A stretch of DNA of 10,482 nucleotides from CAZVXI01 sp964631295 (GTDB taxonomy: Bacteria > Planctomycetota > Phycisphaerae > Phycisphaerales > SM1A02). The notes under the pieces were generated by a model that did not search any database, was not told the origin of the DNA, and worked only from the letters and a program-made list of their open reading frames with translations. Shown here piece after piece: positions 1 through 6,886 of the stretch. The number at the start of each line of letters is the position of its first letter. The stretch's first letter is position 1. The position numbers and the translations under genes were made by a program. Location of the stretch: positions 1 through 10,482 of the forward strand of contig CAZVXI010000115.1 of NCBI GenBank assembly GCA_964631295.1, in the 5' to 3' direction.

Positions 1-1
1 G

Positions 2-520
2 CTGCTGTGCGCGCGGGTGTGTGATGCGGATGGCAGGCAGTTGCAGCGGCAACTCGCGGTGAACGATTGCGTGGTGACTGCCGGGCCTCCGTTCCGGATG
101 ATCCGTCTGGAGTTGCACATCGGGGGTCGGCAAGGCCCGACAGTGAACGGCGATGGCGTGGTCGTATCGACGCCGATCGGCTCGACGGCGTACAACGTTT
201 CTGCGGGCGGGTCGATTGTGCATCCTGCGGTTGAGGCGATCAGCGTGACGCCGCTTGCGCCGCACAGCCTTGCGTTTCGGCCGATCATCCTCCCGCCGAC
301 GAGTGAGCTGGTGATCGTACCGGCCCATGTCAACGAAGGCACCACCCTCGTACTGGACGGACAGGTGCAGGTTCCGCTCAGAGATGACATGACAGTCCGC
401 ATCGCCCGGCACGATCGCAAGGCGAGGCTGATTACGAATCCCGCGACAAACTACTGGCAGGTGCTTCTGGAGAAGATGCGGTGGGCTGCTCCGCCGTCGT
501 ATCGCGACCGTGGTGTTTGA
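2..520 (+). CDS. nadK: NAD kinase, C-terminal part (5' end outside window)
   Basis: NAD kinase phosphorylates NAD to NADP in the cytoplasm, using ATP or polyphosphate. The frame is open from base 2 and has no convincing start inside the window, so the N-terminal catalytic half, including the GGDG motif, lies upstream. The visible 172 residues hold the family's C-terminal domain in order: an ND pair (NDCVV), then GDGVVVSTPIGSTAYNVSAG, which is the nucleotide-binding signature with the conserved STPIGSTAY, then PHSLAFRPIILP, then LDGQ, then the closing YWQVLLEKMRWA, which resembles the usual C-terminal REKLxW ending. The TGA at 518-520 is 54 bp before serS on the same strand. Family identity is clear from these motifs. 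Whether the missing part is intact cannot be seen. Confidence 0.93.
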   Translation: MLCARVCDADGRQLQRQLAVNDCVVTAGPPFRMIRLELHIGGRQGPTVNGDGVVVSTPIGSTAYNVSAGGSIVHPAVEAISVTPLAPHSLAFRPIILPPTSELVIVPAHVNEGTTLVLDGQVQVPLRDDMTVRIARHDRKARLITNPATNYWQVLLEKMRWAAPPSYRDRGV

Positions 521-560
521 CGAATGCCTGTCGCTGGCTGAACAACGCGTGCATCGCGGA

Positions 561-574
561 TACGATGGCCGACC
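561..574 (+). promoter_or_regulatory. Possible leaderless promoter (-10-like TACGAT) of serS
   Basis: TACGAT at 561-566 matches the bacterial -10 consensus at four of six positions and ends 8 nt before the serS ATG at 575. If it is used, transcription would begin around 573 and the mRNA would have essentially no leader. No Shine-Dalgarno-like purine run lies in the preceding 20 bp, which fits leaderless initiation. No good -35 is visible. This is pattern matching only. Confidence 0.3.
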
Positions 575-1981
575 ATGATCGATCTGAAGCATCTGCGAGC
601 CGACCCGGACCGTTTCCGCCAGGGAGCGCGCGACAAGAACATCGACGTCGACATCGCTGCGATCCTCAAGCTCGATGAGCAGGTTCGCGCCATCAAGCAC
701 GATATGGAGCAGAAGCGTGCCGAGCAGAAGACGATCAGCAAGGAGATCGGCCCTGAGATTGGCAAGCTCAAGGGGCAGATCAAGAAAGCTGAGGGTGAGA
801 AGAAGGACGAGTTTGAACGGCAGATGCTCGAAATGGAACGCAGACCTGTCGAACTCAAAGCGGAGATCCAGGCGTTCGAGAAACAACTTGCGGAGATCGA
901 GCCAAGACTCAGCGAACTGCTGATGCACGTGCCGCAGCCCGCCGACGGAGACGTCCCGCGCGGCACGTCGGCTGAGGACAACGTGCAACTGCGCATCTGG
1001 CACCCCGACTGGTTTGATCCTCAGCAATCATTCGAGACGAACAAAGGCTTCACGCCGCGCACACACCTCGAGCTCAACGACCTGCTCGGCCTCGCAGACT
1101 TCGAACGTGGGGTGAAGATGTCCGGCACGCGGCATTACATCCTGCGCGGCGCGGGCGCGCTGCTGCATCAGGCAGTCCTGCGCTTCGCACTTGACTTTAT
1201 CGTCAAAGAACACGATTTCGTGCCGATGACCGTCCCGGTTATCGTGCGCGAAGAGTGCATGGTCGGCACGGGCTTCTTCCCCGGCGGACACGATCAGGCC
1301 TACCACATCGAGGAATCCAAACGCGGCGCCGGGCATGACATGTTCCTTGCAGGCACCGGTGAAGTTGGCCTCATGGGCATGCACGAAAACGAGATTCTCG
1401 ATGCCGATGCGCTGCCACTGCAATACGCGACTTCGTCAACATGCTTTCGCCGCGAGGCAGGCGCTGCCGGGCGCGACACAGCCGGCCTGTATCGGATTCA
1501 CCAGTTCGACAAGGTCGAGCAGGTGGTCATTTGCAAGGCTGATGAAGCGGAATCACGGCAATGGCATCAACGCATGATTCATATCGTCGAAGCGCTCCTG
1601 CAGAAGCTGGAGTTGCCTTATCGACTCCTGCAATGCTGCACTGGTGATCTTGGACCGAAGAACGCAGACATGATCGATATCGAATGCTGGATGCCGGGTC
1701 GCGGTGAACTCGATGACAACGACCGCCCGCCCGGAGACTGGGGCGAAACACACTCTGCCTCGCGTTTGTACGACTACCAGTGCCGCCGGCTCAACATGCG
1801 ATACCGCGGCGATGACGGCAAGCCGGTCTTCTGTCATTCGCTCAACAACACCGTGCTCGCCAGCCCGCGCATTCTCATTCCAATCCTTGAGATGTACCAG
1901 AACGAGGACGGTTCGGTCTCGATCCCCGATGCGCTGCGCCCATACATGCACGGCATGGAGCGGATCGAGGCACGAAGTTGA
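575..1981 (+). CDS. serS: Seryl-tRNA synthetase with variant motif 3
   Basis: This cytoplasmic class II aminoacyl-tRNA synthetase charges tRNA-Ser (and tRNA-Sec where present) with serine. The protein has 468 residues, somewhat longer than the usual 420-430. Residues 1-120 form the N-terminal tRNA-binding arm, opening with the typical MIDLKHLRADPDRFR and continuing as a charged helical hairpin. The catalytic core follows: the serine-binding TxE loop is T261-G262-E263, motif 2 is FRREAGAAGRDTAGLYRIHQ starting at F291, and HQFDKVEQV follows. Motif 3 (about 422-440) reads HSLNNTVLASPRILIPILE. It keeps the ATP-binding Arg (R432) but replaces the usual NGSGLAVGR with NNTVLASPR. The ending SIPDALRPYM is standard. 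The ATG at 575 is the family start and has no Shine-Dalgarno sequence. The stop codon is 7 bp from the convergent receiver-like gene. Identity is very secure; the motif 3 variant is not damage, because the surrounding sequence is conserved. Confidence 0.97.
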   Translation: MIDLKHLRADPDRFRQGARDKNIDVDIAAILKLDEQVRAIKHDMEQKRAEQKTISKEIGPEIGKLKGQIKKAEGEKKDEFERQMLEMERRPVELKAEIQAFEKQLAEIEPRLSELLMHVPQPADGDVPRGTSAEDNVQLRIWHPDWFDPQQSFETNKGFTPRTHLELNDLLGLADFERGVKMSGTRHYILRGAGALLHQAVLRFALDFIVKEHDFVPMTVPVIVREECMVGTGFFPGGHDQAYHIEESKRGAGHDMFLAGTGEVGLMGMHENEILDADALPLQYATSSTCFRREAGAAGRDTAGLYRIHQFDKVEQVVICKADEAESRQWHQRMIHIVEALLQKLELPYRLLQCCTGDLGPKNADMIDIECWMPGRGELDDNDRPPGDWGETHSASRLYDYQCRRLNMRYRGDDGKPVFCHSLNNTVLASPRILIPILEMYQNEDGSVSIPDALRPYMHGMERIEARS

Positions 1982-1988
1982 TTGCATC

Positions 1989-2396
1989 TCACAACGCTGC
2001 GGCGGCTGCTCTCAAACGCTCGATGGTCTGCTCATCGTACAGTTCGCGCTTGCCAAAACCGGGTAATGCGCCAGCCTGCTGAGCCTCCTGCTGCGCATCG
2101 GCCAGATCAGAAATCAGCAACATGGCTGGCGACTGGCCATTTCCGGACTGCCGGATGTGTTCGATCAGCTCGATTCCGCCACGCATGCCGAACCTCCCGT
2201 CGAGCACGCGATTGATGAGCAGGATCGCGCCTTCGTGCAGGTGCGATTCCAACGCCCGAGCCTTGTTGACAGCCTCAACCCGGACGCCCGGCAGCGCTCG
2301 CTCAACCGTGGATCGCAGCATGAACTGATCCGGCCCGCAGTGACCAACCAGCACAACCGATTTCTGACTTCCATCTGCCTGATTCTGTTTGCTCAT
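1989..2396 (-). CDS. Degenerate response-regulator receiver-like protein, coupled to tilS
   Basis: A 135-residue protein that looks like a stand-alone receiver (CheY-like) fold. The alternating pattern is visible: strand 1 VVLVGH (14-19), strand 3 AILLIN (57-62) followed by RVLDGRFGMRGG, strand 4 AMLLIS (91-96), and strand 5 GFGKREL (114-120). A Lys (K116) and a Ser (S96) sit where receivers have the conserved Lys and Thr/Ser. The phosphoacceptor position at the end of strand 3 is N62 instead of Asp, and the acidic pair after strand 1 is replaced by GHC. It is therefore probably not phosphorylated in the usual way. I chose the ATG at 2396, not the upstream in-frame start at 2465, because its ATG overlaps the tilS stop as ATGA (2393-2396) and GGAG lies 11 nt upstream. 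No output domain is present. Its function is unknown; cotranslation with tilS is the only clue. The receiver assignment is moderate. Confidence 0.7.
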   Translation of the reverse strand: MSKQNQADGSQKSVVLVGHCGPDQFMLRSTVERALPGVRVEAVNKARALESHLHEGAILLINRVLDGRFGMRGGIELIEHIRQSGNGQSPAMLLISDLADAQQEAQQAGALPGFGKRELYDEQTIERLRAAAAAL

Positions 2397-3490
2397 GTCT
2401 GCTCGATCTCCGAGTGCTTTTTCATCACAAGTAAAACTCGCCGCGCATCGACTGCAAGAGACCAACAGCCCGGCATTGCAAATTGTTTCGGGTGTGTTGA
2501 ATCTGACCGGATCGCCGCCGCTGCATCACGAAGGGTCCGGGTCGAAATCTGATCAGCCGCGTCCGACTGCGCAGCGAGCAGAGCCCGCCGAAGTCCTGCC
2601 ACAATCATGACCGCGTCCACCGCGCGCAGATCATCACGAGACCAGCTTCGCTCAGTGGCCGGACCGAAAGTCGTGCTCAAATGGCTCTCCAGCAGCACTG
2701 CACAACTGCTCATCAGATTTGTGGCAAACTCAGCACGGTCCGGAAGGCCCGGCCAAAGCGATTCCAGCACGGGAATCACCTCGCGCCGCAACCGATTGCG
2801 CGCAAGCGACGTGTCTTCATTGGTCACGTCGTCCCGCCAGGTGACGCAGGCAGCACGGCAGAGCGACTCAGCATCAACGCGTCGAACACCGAGCAGCGGG
2901 CGCACATGCAAAACCGCCTGCGACCGTTCTGTCGCCAGCTCGCGCTGCCAGGCCATCCCCGCAAGCCCGTCCGGCCCGGCACCACGACAAAACGCCATCA
3001 GCATCGTCTCGAACTGATCATCCGCATGATGAGCCGTCGCAACATGTGATATACCGTGAGCTTGAGCGACATCTGCCATCGCTTCATATCGCATGTGCCG
3101 AGCATTCGCCTCAAGGTTACCCGGCTCATCGCCCGGATGAATATGTCGAACCTCCAGAGCGACGCCGAGTTGGGAGCAGACCTCCGCAACATGGGCTGCA
3201 TCTGCATCTGCCTCCTCAGCCGGGCGCAGATGATGATGCACATGGCAGGCGATTGGCTCGCCCACCAGACGATCGGCGGCGTCTCTCCGTCGGGCGATGA
3301 CCGTCAGGGCGATCAGCAGCGCAAGGGAGTCGGCTCCCCCACTCACGCCAACCACGACCCTCGCGCCTCTTGGCAGATCCATCCGGCTGGCGATCGCCTC
3401 AGCGACGAGCGTGACCACGCCATGCCGCCTCGCCGCGATCGCGATGGCTGGTCCAGACCCTGGCTTCGTCGTGGATTGGCTGCTATTCAT
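2393..3490 (-). CDS. tilS: tRNA(Ile)-lysidine synthetase
   Basis: TilS joins lysine to C34 of the tRNA-Ile CAU anticodon using ATP, so that the tRNA reads AUA and not AUG. The enzyme is cytoplasmic and generally essential. The 365-residue protein carries the N-type ATP pyrophosphatase PP-loop VGVSGGADS (47-55). Further family motifs are HVHHHLRP (83-90), NLEANARHMRYEAM (125-138), ATAHHADDQFET (151-162, the TAHHxDDQxET signature), RPLL (197-200) and WRDDVTNEDTSLARNRLRRE (218-237). It is shorter than the E. coli protein (about 430 residues), so the C-terminal tRNA-binding region is reduced. The first ATG gives about 22 residues before the usual first helix; GGAG lies 12 nt upstream, so the start is plausible but not certain. 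It is divergent from the DUF2802-like gene and overlaps the downstream receiver-like gene by 4 bp. Confidence 0.95.
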   Translation of the reverse strand: MNSSQSTTKPGSGPAIAIAARRHGVVTLVAEAIASRMDLPRGARVVVGVSGGADSLALLIALTVIARRRDAADRLVGEPIACHVHHHLRPAEEADADAAHVAEVCSQLGVALEVRHIHPGDEPGNLEANARHMRYEAMADVAQAHGISHVATAHHADDQFETMLMAFCRGAGPDGLAGMAWQRELATERSQAVLHVRPLLGVRRVDAESLCRAACVTWRDDVTNEDTSLARNRLRREVIPVLESLWPGLPDRAEFATNLMSSCAVLLESHLSTTFGPATERSWSRDDLRAVDAVMIVAGLRRALLAAQSDAADQISTRTLRDAAAAIRSDSTHPKQFAMPGCWSLAVDARRVLLVMKKHSEIEQT

Positions 3491-3511
3491 GCGATGCGCT
3501 ATCTCCGGCTG

Positions 3512-3538
3512 ATACTATTCCCAAGGCGTGGAACGCCT
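3512..3538. promoter_or_regulatory. Possible symmetric bidirectional promoter plus small hairpin between tilS and the membrane-protein gene
   Basis: The 68-bp divergent gap contains ATACTAT at 3512-3518. Read on the + strand it offers TACTAT (3513-3518) and on the minus strand TAGTAT (3517-3512), each four of six to the -10 consensus and sharing the same base pairs. The predicted starts would be near 3525 (+) and 3505 (-), which leaves leaders with GGAG for both genes. Just downstream on the + side, AGGCGT/ACGCCT (3524-3529 and 3533-3538, 3-nt loop) forms a perfect 6-bp inverted repeat that would sit at the start of the + leader. No clear -35 elements are visible. Confidence 0.3.
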
Positions 3539-3558
3539 CGATTCGCCACGGAGCACGG

Positions 3559-4266
3559 ATGCTCATGTTTCAGCCAGTCATTGCCATTTCGCCACTTGCC
3601 ACCGCGTCGCCCGGCGATGGGATGCCCACCGGCTCGCCCACCGATCCGCTGGCTGTGGCGCTGATCCTCGCCGGGGTCGCCATCCTCGCGATCATCTTCA
3701 TGCTCTCAGCCCGCAAACGACTGATGCAGCGCGCATCGACGCCATCACCTGCGCGGCTCGAATACGAACGGCTCAGACGACAAAGCACCCCTGCCGATGA
3801 TCCGGATGTTGCCAATGCTCGCCTGCATGAACGTTCCCAGCAACTCGCTGCTGTGCTGGACAACAAAGCCGCTCGCCTTGAACAACTCATTGCCGAGGCT
3901 GATGCGCGTATCACAGCGCTCGAAAGAAAACAGACCGCGGAGCATGCTCAGTCGCAGCCAGAGCGGCGCGCGCCCACCTCTGCATCAGCGTCTGCCTCCG
4001 CAAACACCGCCGCTTCATCTGATCAGCATCCTCAGCCGGTGCGGACCCGACCAGCGATCGAGTCCAAACCTGCTGGTATATCTCCGGGTGAGTCGCTGCG
4101 ACAACCGTCGCCTTCCGAACCCGTCAAGACGCCTGACCCGACGACCGCATCTGTTTACAAACTCGCCGATGCGGGGTTGTCACCGGTCGAGATTGCGCAA
4201 CGCATCGATGAACAGATCGGCAAAGTTGAGTTGATCCTCGCGCTTCGACCGCGCAGCACAGCATGA
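3559..4266 (+). CDS. Single-pass membrane protein with coiled coil and C-terminal HTH-like (DUF2802-like) module
   Basis: A 235-residue protein of unknown function. Residues 31-49 (LAVALILAGVAILAIIFML) form one transmembrane helix, followed by ARKR, so the long C-terminal part should be cytoplasmic. Residues about 87-130 are charged and heptad-like with many Leu and Ala, consistent with a coiled coil. Residues 131-195 are a Ser/Pro/Ala-rich disordered linker that includes a SASASASA run. The C-terminal VYKLADAGLSPVEIAQRIDE and GKVELILAL (199-229) resemble the DUF2802/DUF6115 type of helix-turn-helix module found at the end of small membrane proteins. The ATG at 3559 is preferred because GGAG (3550-3553) lies 5 nt upstream; the ATG at 3565 would be 11 nt away. 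It is divergent from tilS and convergent with the ureohydrolase gene (26 bp between stops). Family assignment is from memory of the motif. Confidence 0.8.
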   Translation: MLMFQPVIAISPLATASPGDGMPTGSPTDPLAVALILAGVAILAIIFMLSARKRLMQRASTPSPARLEYERLRRQSTPADDPDVANARLHERSQQLAAVLDNKAARLEQLIAEADARITALERKQTAEHAQSQPERRAPTSASASASANTAASSDQHPQPVRTRPAIESKPAGISPGESLRQPSPSEPVKTPDPTTASVYKLADAGLSPVEIAQRIDEQIGKVELILALRPRSTA

Positions 4267-4292
4267 CCGGTTCCCTCGCAGCGCGCTTTTCA

Positions 4293-5296
4293 TCACTCGC
4301 GCGCATCGCGGACCGCAGCAGCAGCCAACACTTCCAACATCACATGGCTCGCCAGCAGGGCAGTCACCTGCGCGGGATCTCGATCCGGCAGCACTTCCAC
4401 AAGATCAGCACCAACGATGTTCTTCCCCGCGCACATACGAAGCAGGCTGAGCACATCGGCTCCACTAAACCCGCCGCTGCAGGGCGTACCTGTCCCGGGG
4501 GCGAACGCCGGGTCGACGCAGTCGATGTCGAAAGTCAGATATGCCTCGTCATCGGCAAGCTGTTCGAGAAATGCAGCAATCGTTGTCTGGCCATCGCCGT
4601 GCAGCACATTGTCCGTTGTCACGATCGTCACGCCGTGATCGCGCGCGTAGTCAAGGTCGGCAGCCGTGTTGAGCGGCCCACGGATGCCGATCGACAGCAT
4701 CCGTTTCGGATCGATCAGCCCGTCCTCGATTGCGCGAATGAACGGTGAAGCATGTGTCCATTTTTCACCCCAGATAACATCCGCCGTATCGAGATGCGCA
4801 TCGAAGTGGATGAGCGCAAGCCCACTTGCCGGTTCACCGCGCCGCTGCCATGTCGCCTTGATATTGCCGTACGCGATCGAGTGATCTCCGCCGATCGCAA
4901 ACAAGCGCGTGTGGCCGGGCATGCCAACCGTCGCCGCAAAGTCCGTCATCGCATCCAGCGTCTCTTTGCATGAGTATGGCTTCACGGGCGTGTCCCCCGC
5001 ATCAGCCAGCGAATACACCTGCGCGATGTTGACCGCATGCTCAATGTGATATGGCTTGATGTATTGCGACACCTCGCGAATCNNNNNNNNNNAATCGTGC
5101 GCGGCCCGAACCGCGCGCCGGGCCGGTACGTCACCGCCCCATCGTACGGCACGCCATACATCGCCCAGTCGACCGGCTGCTGCTCAGTGGGAACCCGATC
5201 GATCAGCGGAAAACGGCAGAATGTCGGCACGCCGGCAAATCGCGGGAACTGCCGAGCGTTCGGGAGCGTGGTGCGGAACTCTGGTGCATCAGCCAT
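4293..5296 (-). CDS. speB: Ureohydrolase (agmatinase/arginase family), frame interrupted by an assembly gap
   Basis: These binuclear Mn or Ni metalloenzymes hydrolyse a guanidino compound to an amine plus urea. Candidate substrates are agmatine, arginine, guanidinobutyrate and related molecules. The gene is split into two frames by ten Ns (5083-5092). Collapsing the flanking AATC repeat restores GPRTIREVSQ and a single 329-residue protein, a normal length for the family. In that numbering the motifs are YRPGARFGPRTIRE (57-70), GGDHS (131-135, H134), HFDAHLDT (159-166, with D161, H163, D165), IGIRGPL (128-134 of the second segment), TFDIDCVDPAFAPGTGTP (with D252, D254) and GADLVEVLPDRD (E296). 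All metal ligands are present. IGIRGPL and the long N-terminus are closer to the agmatinase/guanidinobutyrase side than to classical arginase, but substrate cannot be read from motifs. The ATG at 5296 is 27 bp downstream of astD, so the gene is probably the last of that operon. Confidence 0.88.
5083..5092. other. Assembly gap (10 N), probably spurious
   Basis: Ten Ns lie inside the ureohydrolase gene. The four bases before the gap (AATC, 5079-5082) are identical to the four after it (AATC, 5093-5096). Removing the Ns and one copy deletes 14 bases, which shifts the frame by exactly the amount needed to join the two coding segments and gives the family-typical Ile-Arg-Glu across the join. The true gap length is therefore probably minus four. 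Confidence 0.85.
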
Positions 5297-5302
5297 GCCA
5301 CC

Positions 5303-5311
5303 ATCGTAACA
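5303..5311 (-). promoter_or_regulatory. Possible leaderless extended -10 promoter of the ureohydrolase gene
   Basis: On the minus strand the 27-bp gap between astD and the ureohydrolase gene contains TGTTACGAT, an extended -10 pattern (TGNTANNAT) that ends 6 nt before the ATG. Seven bases downstream of the hexamer is the A of the ATG itself, so the transcript would be fully leaderless. The same TACGATGG octamer precedes serS. The GGTGG overlapping this spot could instead serve as a weak Shine-Dalgarno sequence on an operon mRNA. Confidence 0.3.
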
Positions 5312-5323
5312 GGTCTCCGCGGC

Positions 5324-6832
5324 TCACACCCACGCATCATCCCACTGCATGCCCGCGGGGATCGGCGCATCATCGCCACGCTCAACCATGTTCGCGATTG
5401 GGTAGGCGCAGTACTCGCTGCTGAACGCGCCGGCCGGGCGGTGGTTGCCGCTGTGACCCGTCCCACCGAACGGCAGCTTGCTCGACGCCCCGGCCGTGCC
5501 GGTGTTGCGATTGATGCACCCGGCATTCACGCCGTGGAAGAACGCCCGGTATGCATTGTCATCATTCGTGAAGATGGCTGCCGCCAGCCCGTAGCGGGTC
5601 GCGTTCGCTTGCGCGATCGCATCGTCGAGATCATCCGCAACTGAGATCTGCACCAGCGGGCCGAACACTTCGCAGTCGTGTTCCAACTCGAAACGATCAA
5701 CCTGCACGATGCCAGGCGAGATGAAATGCCCCGGCCGATCCATCGCCGTCGCCTCCATCAGCACAGTGCCCCCGCGTTTGGCGAGATTCTCCTGGAAATC
5801 CAGCACATCCTGCACCGCAAGCTGCGTCACCAGCGGCCCCATGAACACCGGCCCATCGGCTCTGCCGTCATCAACCACCAATGTCGACGCCGCCTTACAA
5901 AATGCCGGGATGAACCGCTCGGCGATGTCCTTGTGCACAATCACACGCCGCGTGCATGTGCAGCGCTGCCCCGTTGTTGCAAACCCTGCGCGCACGCACT
6001 CGATCACCGCCTGCTTGAGGTTCGCATCGGGCATCACAACCGCCGGGTTGTTGCCACCCATTTCCAGCGCGATCATCCGGCCCGGTCGGTCGAGGTTCGC
6101 TTCGAGGATGCGCCGGCCCACCGGCCACGATCCGGTGAAGAGAACGCCGTTGATGTCATCGTGACTGCACAGCGACGCGGCGACATCGCCCGCACCGTGA
6201 ATCACGTTGAACACACCATCGGGCGCTCCGGCCTCCTGCATGAGTTCTCCGAGCAACTGCCCCACCGCCGCCGTCTTCTCGCTCGGCTTGAGAATGACCG
6301 TGTTACCCGTGAGCAGCGCGGGGATGAAGTGACCGTTGGGAAGATGTGCCGGAAAGTTGAACGGCCCGATGACCGCCATCACGCCATGCGGCTTGTATTT
6401 GCAGTGCCCGTCCCGCGTGTCGTTTACTTCCACGGTGTACTCAGCGATGCGGTTGAGCGAGTACGCCTCAAGCGTGATGTCGACCTTGCCCGCCAGCGCA
6501 TTGGCTTCGAATGTCGACTCCGCGAGTGTCTTGCCCATCTCGTCGGTAATCAGCCCGGCGATGCGGTCAATGTTCGCTTTCGTAACTTCCTGCCAGCGGC
6601 GCAGCAGGCCGATTCGATCGTCCATCGGCGCCGTCGACCACTCAGGCAACGCCTTGCGCGCAGCTGCAACCGCCTTGTCAACCAGCGACACATCACCCGA
6701 ACCAGACCAGAGAATCTCGTCCGGCCGCGCAGGATTGGTCGAGATGATCGCATTGCCCGTCGTCTCGACGAACGTGCCATCAATCAGGTGGCTCGGTGCG
6801 TGTGAAAGTGCTGAGGGTGCAGTGGTGGTCAT
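5324..6832 (-). CDS. astD: N-succinylglutamate 5-semialdehyde dehydrogenase
   Basis: AstD oxidises N-succinylglutamate 5-semialdehyde to N-succinylglutamate with NAD, the fourth step of the AST route of arginine breakdown in the cytoplasm. The 502-residue length matches the E. coli enzyme (492). Aldehyde dehydrogenase landmarks are in order: IGPFNFP with the oxyanion Asn (N159), the cofactor-binding LFTGS (231-235), the general base in ALEMGGNNP (E257), and the catalytic Cys in GQRCTCTRR (C291). Two features are typical of AstD and not of generic aldehyde dehydrogenases: the GGNNP/GQRCTCxRR wording, and the C-terminal PFGGTGHSGNHRPAGAFSSE followed by YCAYP. GAAGG lies 6 nt before the ATG at 6832, a good Shine-Dalgarno sequence. 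It is 54 bp downstream of astA and 27 bp upstream of the ureohydrolase gene. Identification is strong; the physiological substrate depends on the variant pathway discussed in the findings. Confidence 0.93.
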   Translation of the reverse strand: MTTTAPSALSHAPSHLIDGTFVETTGNAIISTNPARPDEILWSGSGDVSLVDKAVAAARKALPEWSTAPMDDRIGLLRRWQEVTKANIDRIAGLITDEMGKTLAESTFEANALAGKVDITLEAYSLNRIAEYTVEVNDTRDGHCKYKPHGVMAVIGPFNFPAHLPNGHFIPALLTGNTVILKPSEKTAAVGQLLGELMQEAGAPDGVFNVIHGAGDVAASLCSHDDINGVLFTGSWPVGRRILEANLDRPGRMIALEMGGNNPAVVMPDANLKQAVIECVRAGFATTGQRCTCTRRVIVHKDIAERFIPAFCKAASTLVVDDGRADGPVFMGPLVTQLAVQDVLDFQENLAKRGGTVLMEATAMDRPGHFISPGIVQVDRFELEHDCEVFGPLVQISVADDLDDAIAQANATRYGLAAAIFTNDDNAYRAFFHGVNAGCINRNTGTAGASSKLPFGGTGHSGNHRPAGAFSSEYCAYPIANMVERGDDAPIPAGMQWDDAWV

Positions 6833-6886
6833 GACATACCTTCGTGAGAGTCTCGTGATGTGTCGCGCATCGCGCGGGTCGGGCAG

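Noticed and set aside
451..996. Open frame of 181 codons on the minus strand
   Set aside because: Antisense to the nadK end and the serS arm. The Ser/Cys-rich translation mirrors the charged coiled-coil codons of serS.
1982..1988. Terminator between convergent serS and the receiver-like gene
   Set aside because: Only 7 bp separate the stops, and no stem-loop with a T-run is visible around them.
4281..4304. GCGCGC repeat pair as a terminator between the convergent genes
   Set aside because: The arms are self-complementary GCGCGC with a 12-nt loop. The T-run lies inside the loop, not after the stem, and the repeat overlaps the ureohydrolase coding end.
4293..5296. Ureohydrolase as a frameshifted pseudogene
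   Set aside because: The only break coincides with the N run, all metal ligands are intact, and merging the AATC overlap restores the frame.
5678..6805. Long open frame of 375 codons on the + strand
   Set aside because: It lies entirely antisense to astD, whose motifs are unmistakable. The translation is rich in Arg and His with no recognisable motif, as expected of a shadow frame in GC-rich coding DNA.
6864..6876. CGCGC-ATC-GCGCG hairpin between astA and astD
   Set aside because: A 5-bp stem of pure GC alternation is common by chance at this base composition and has no T-run.
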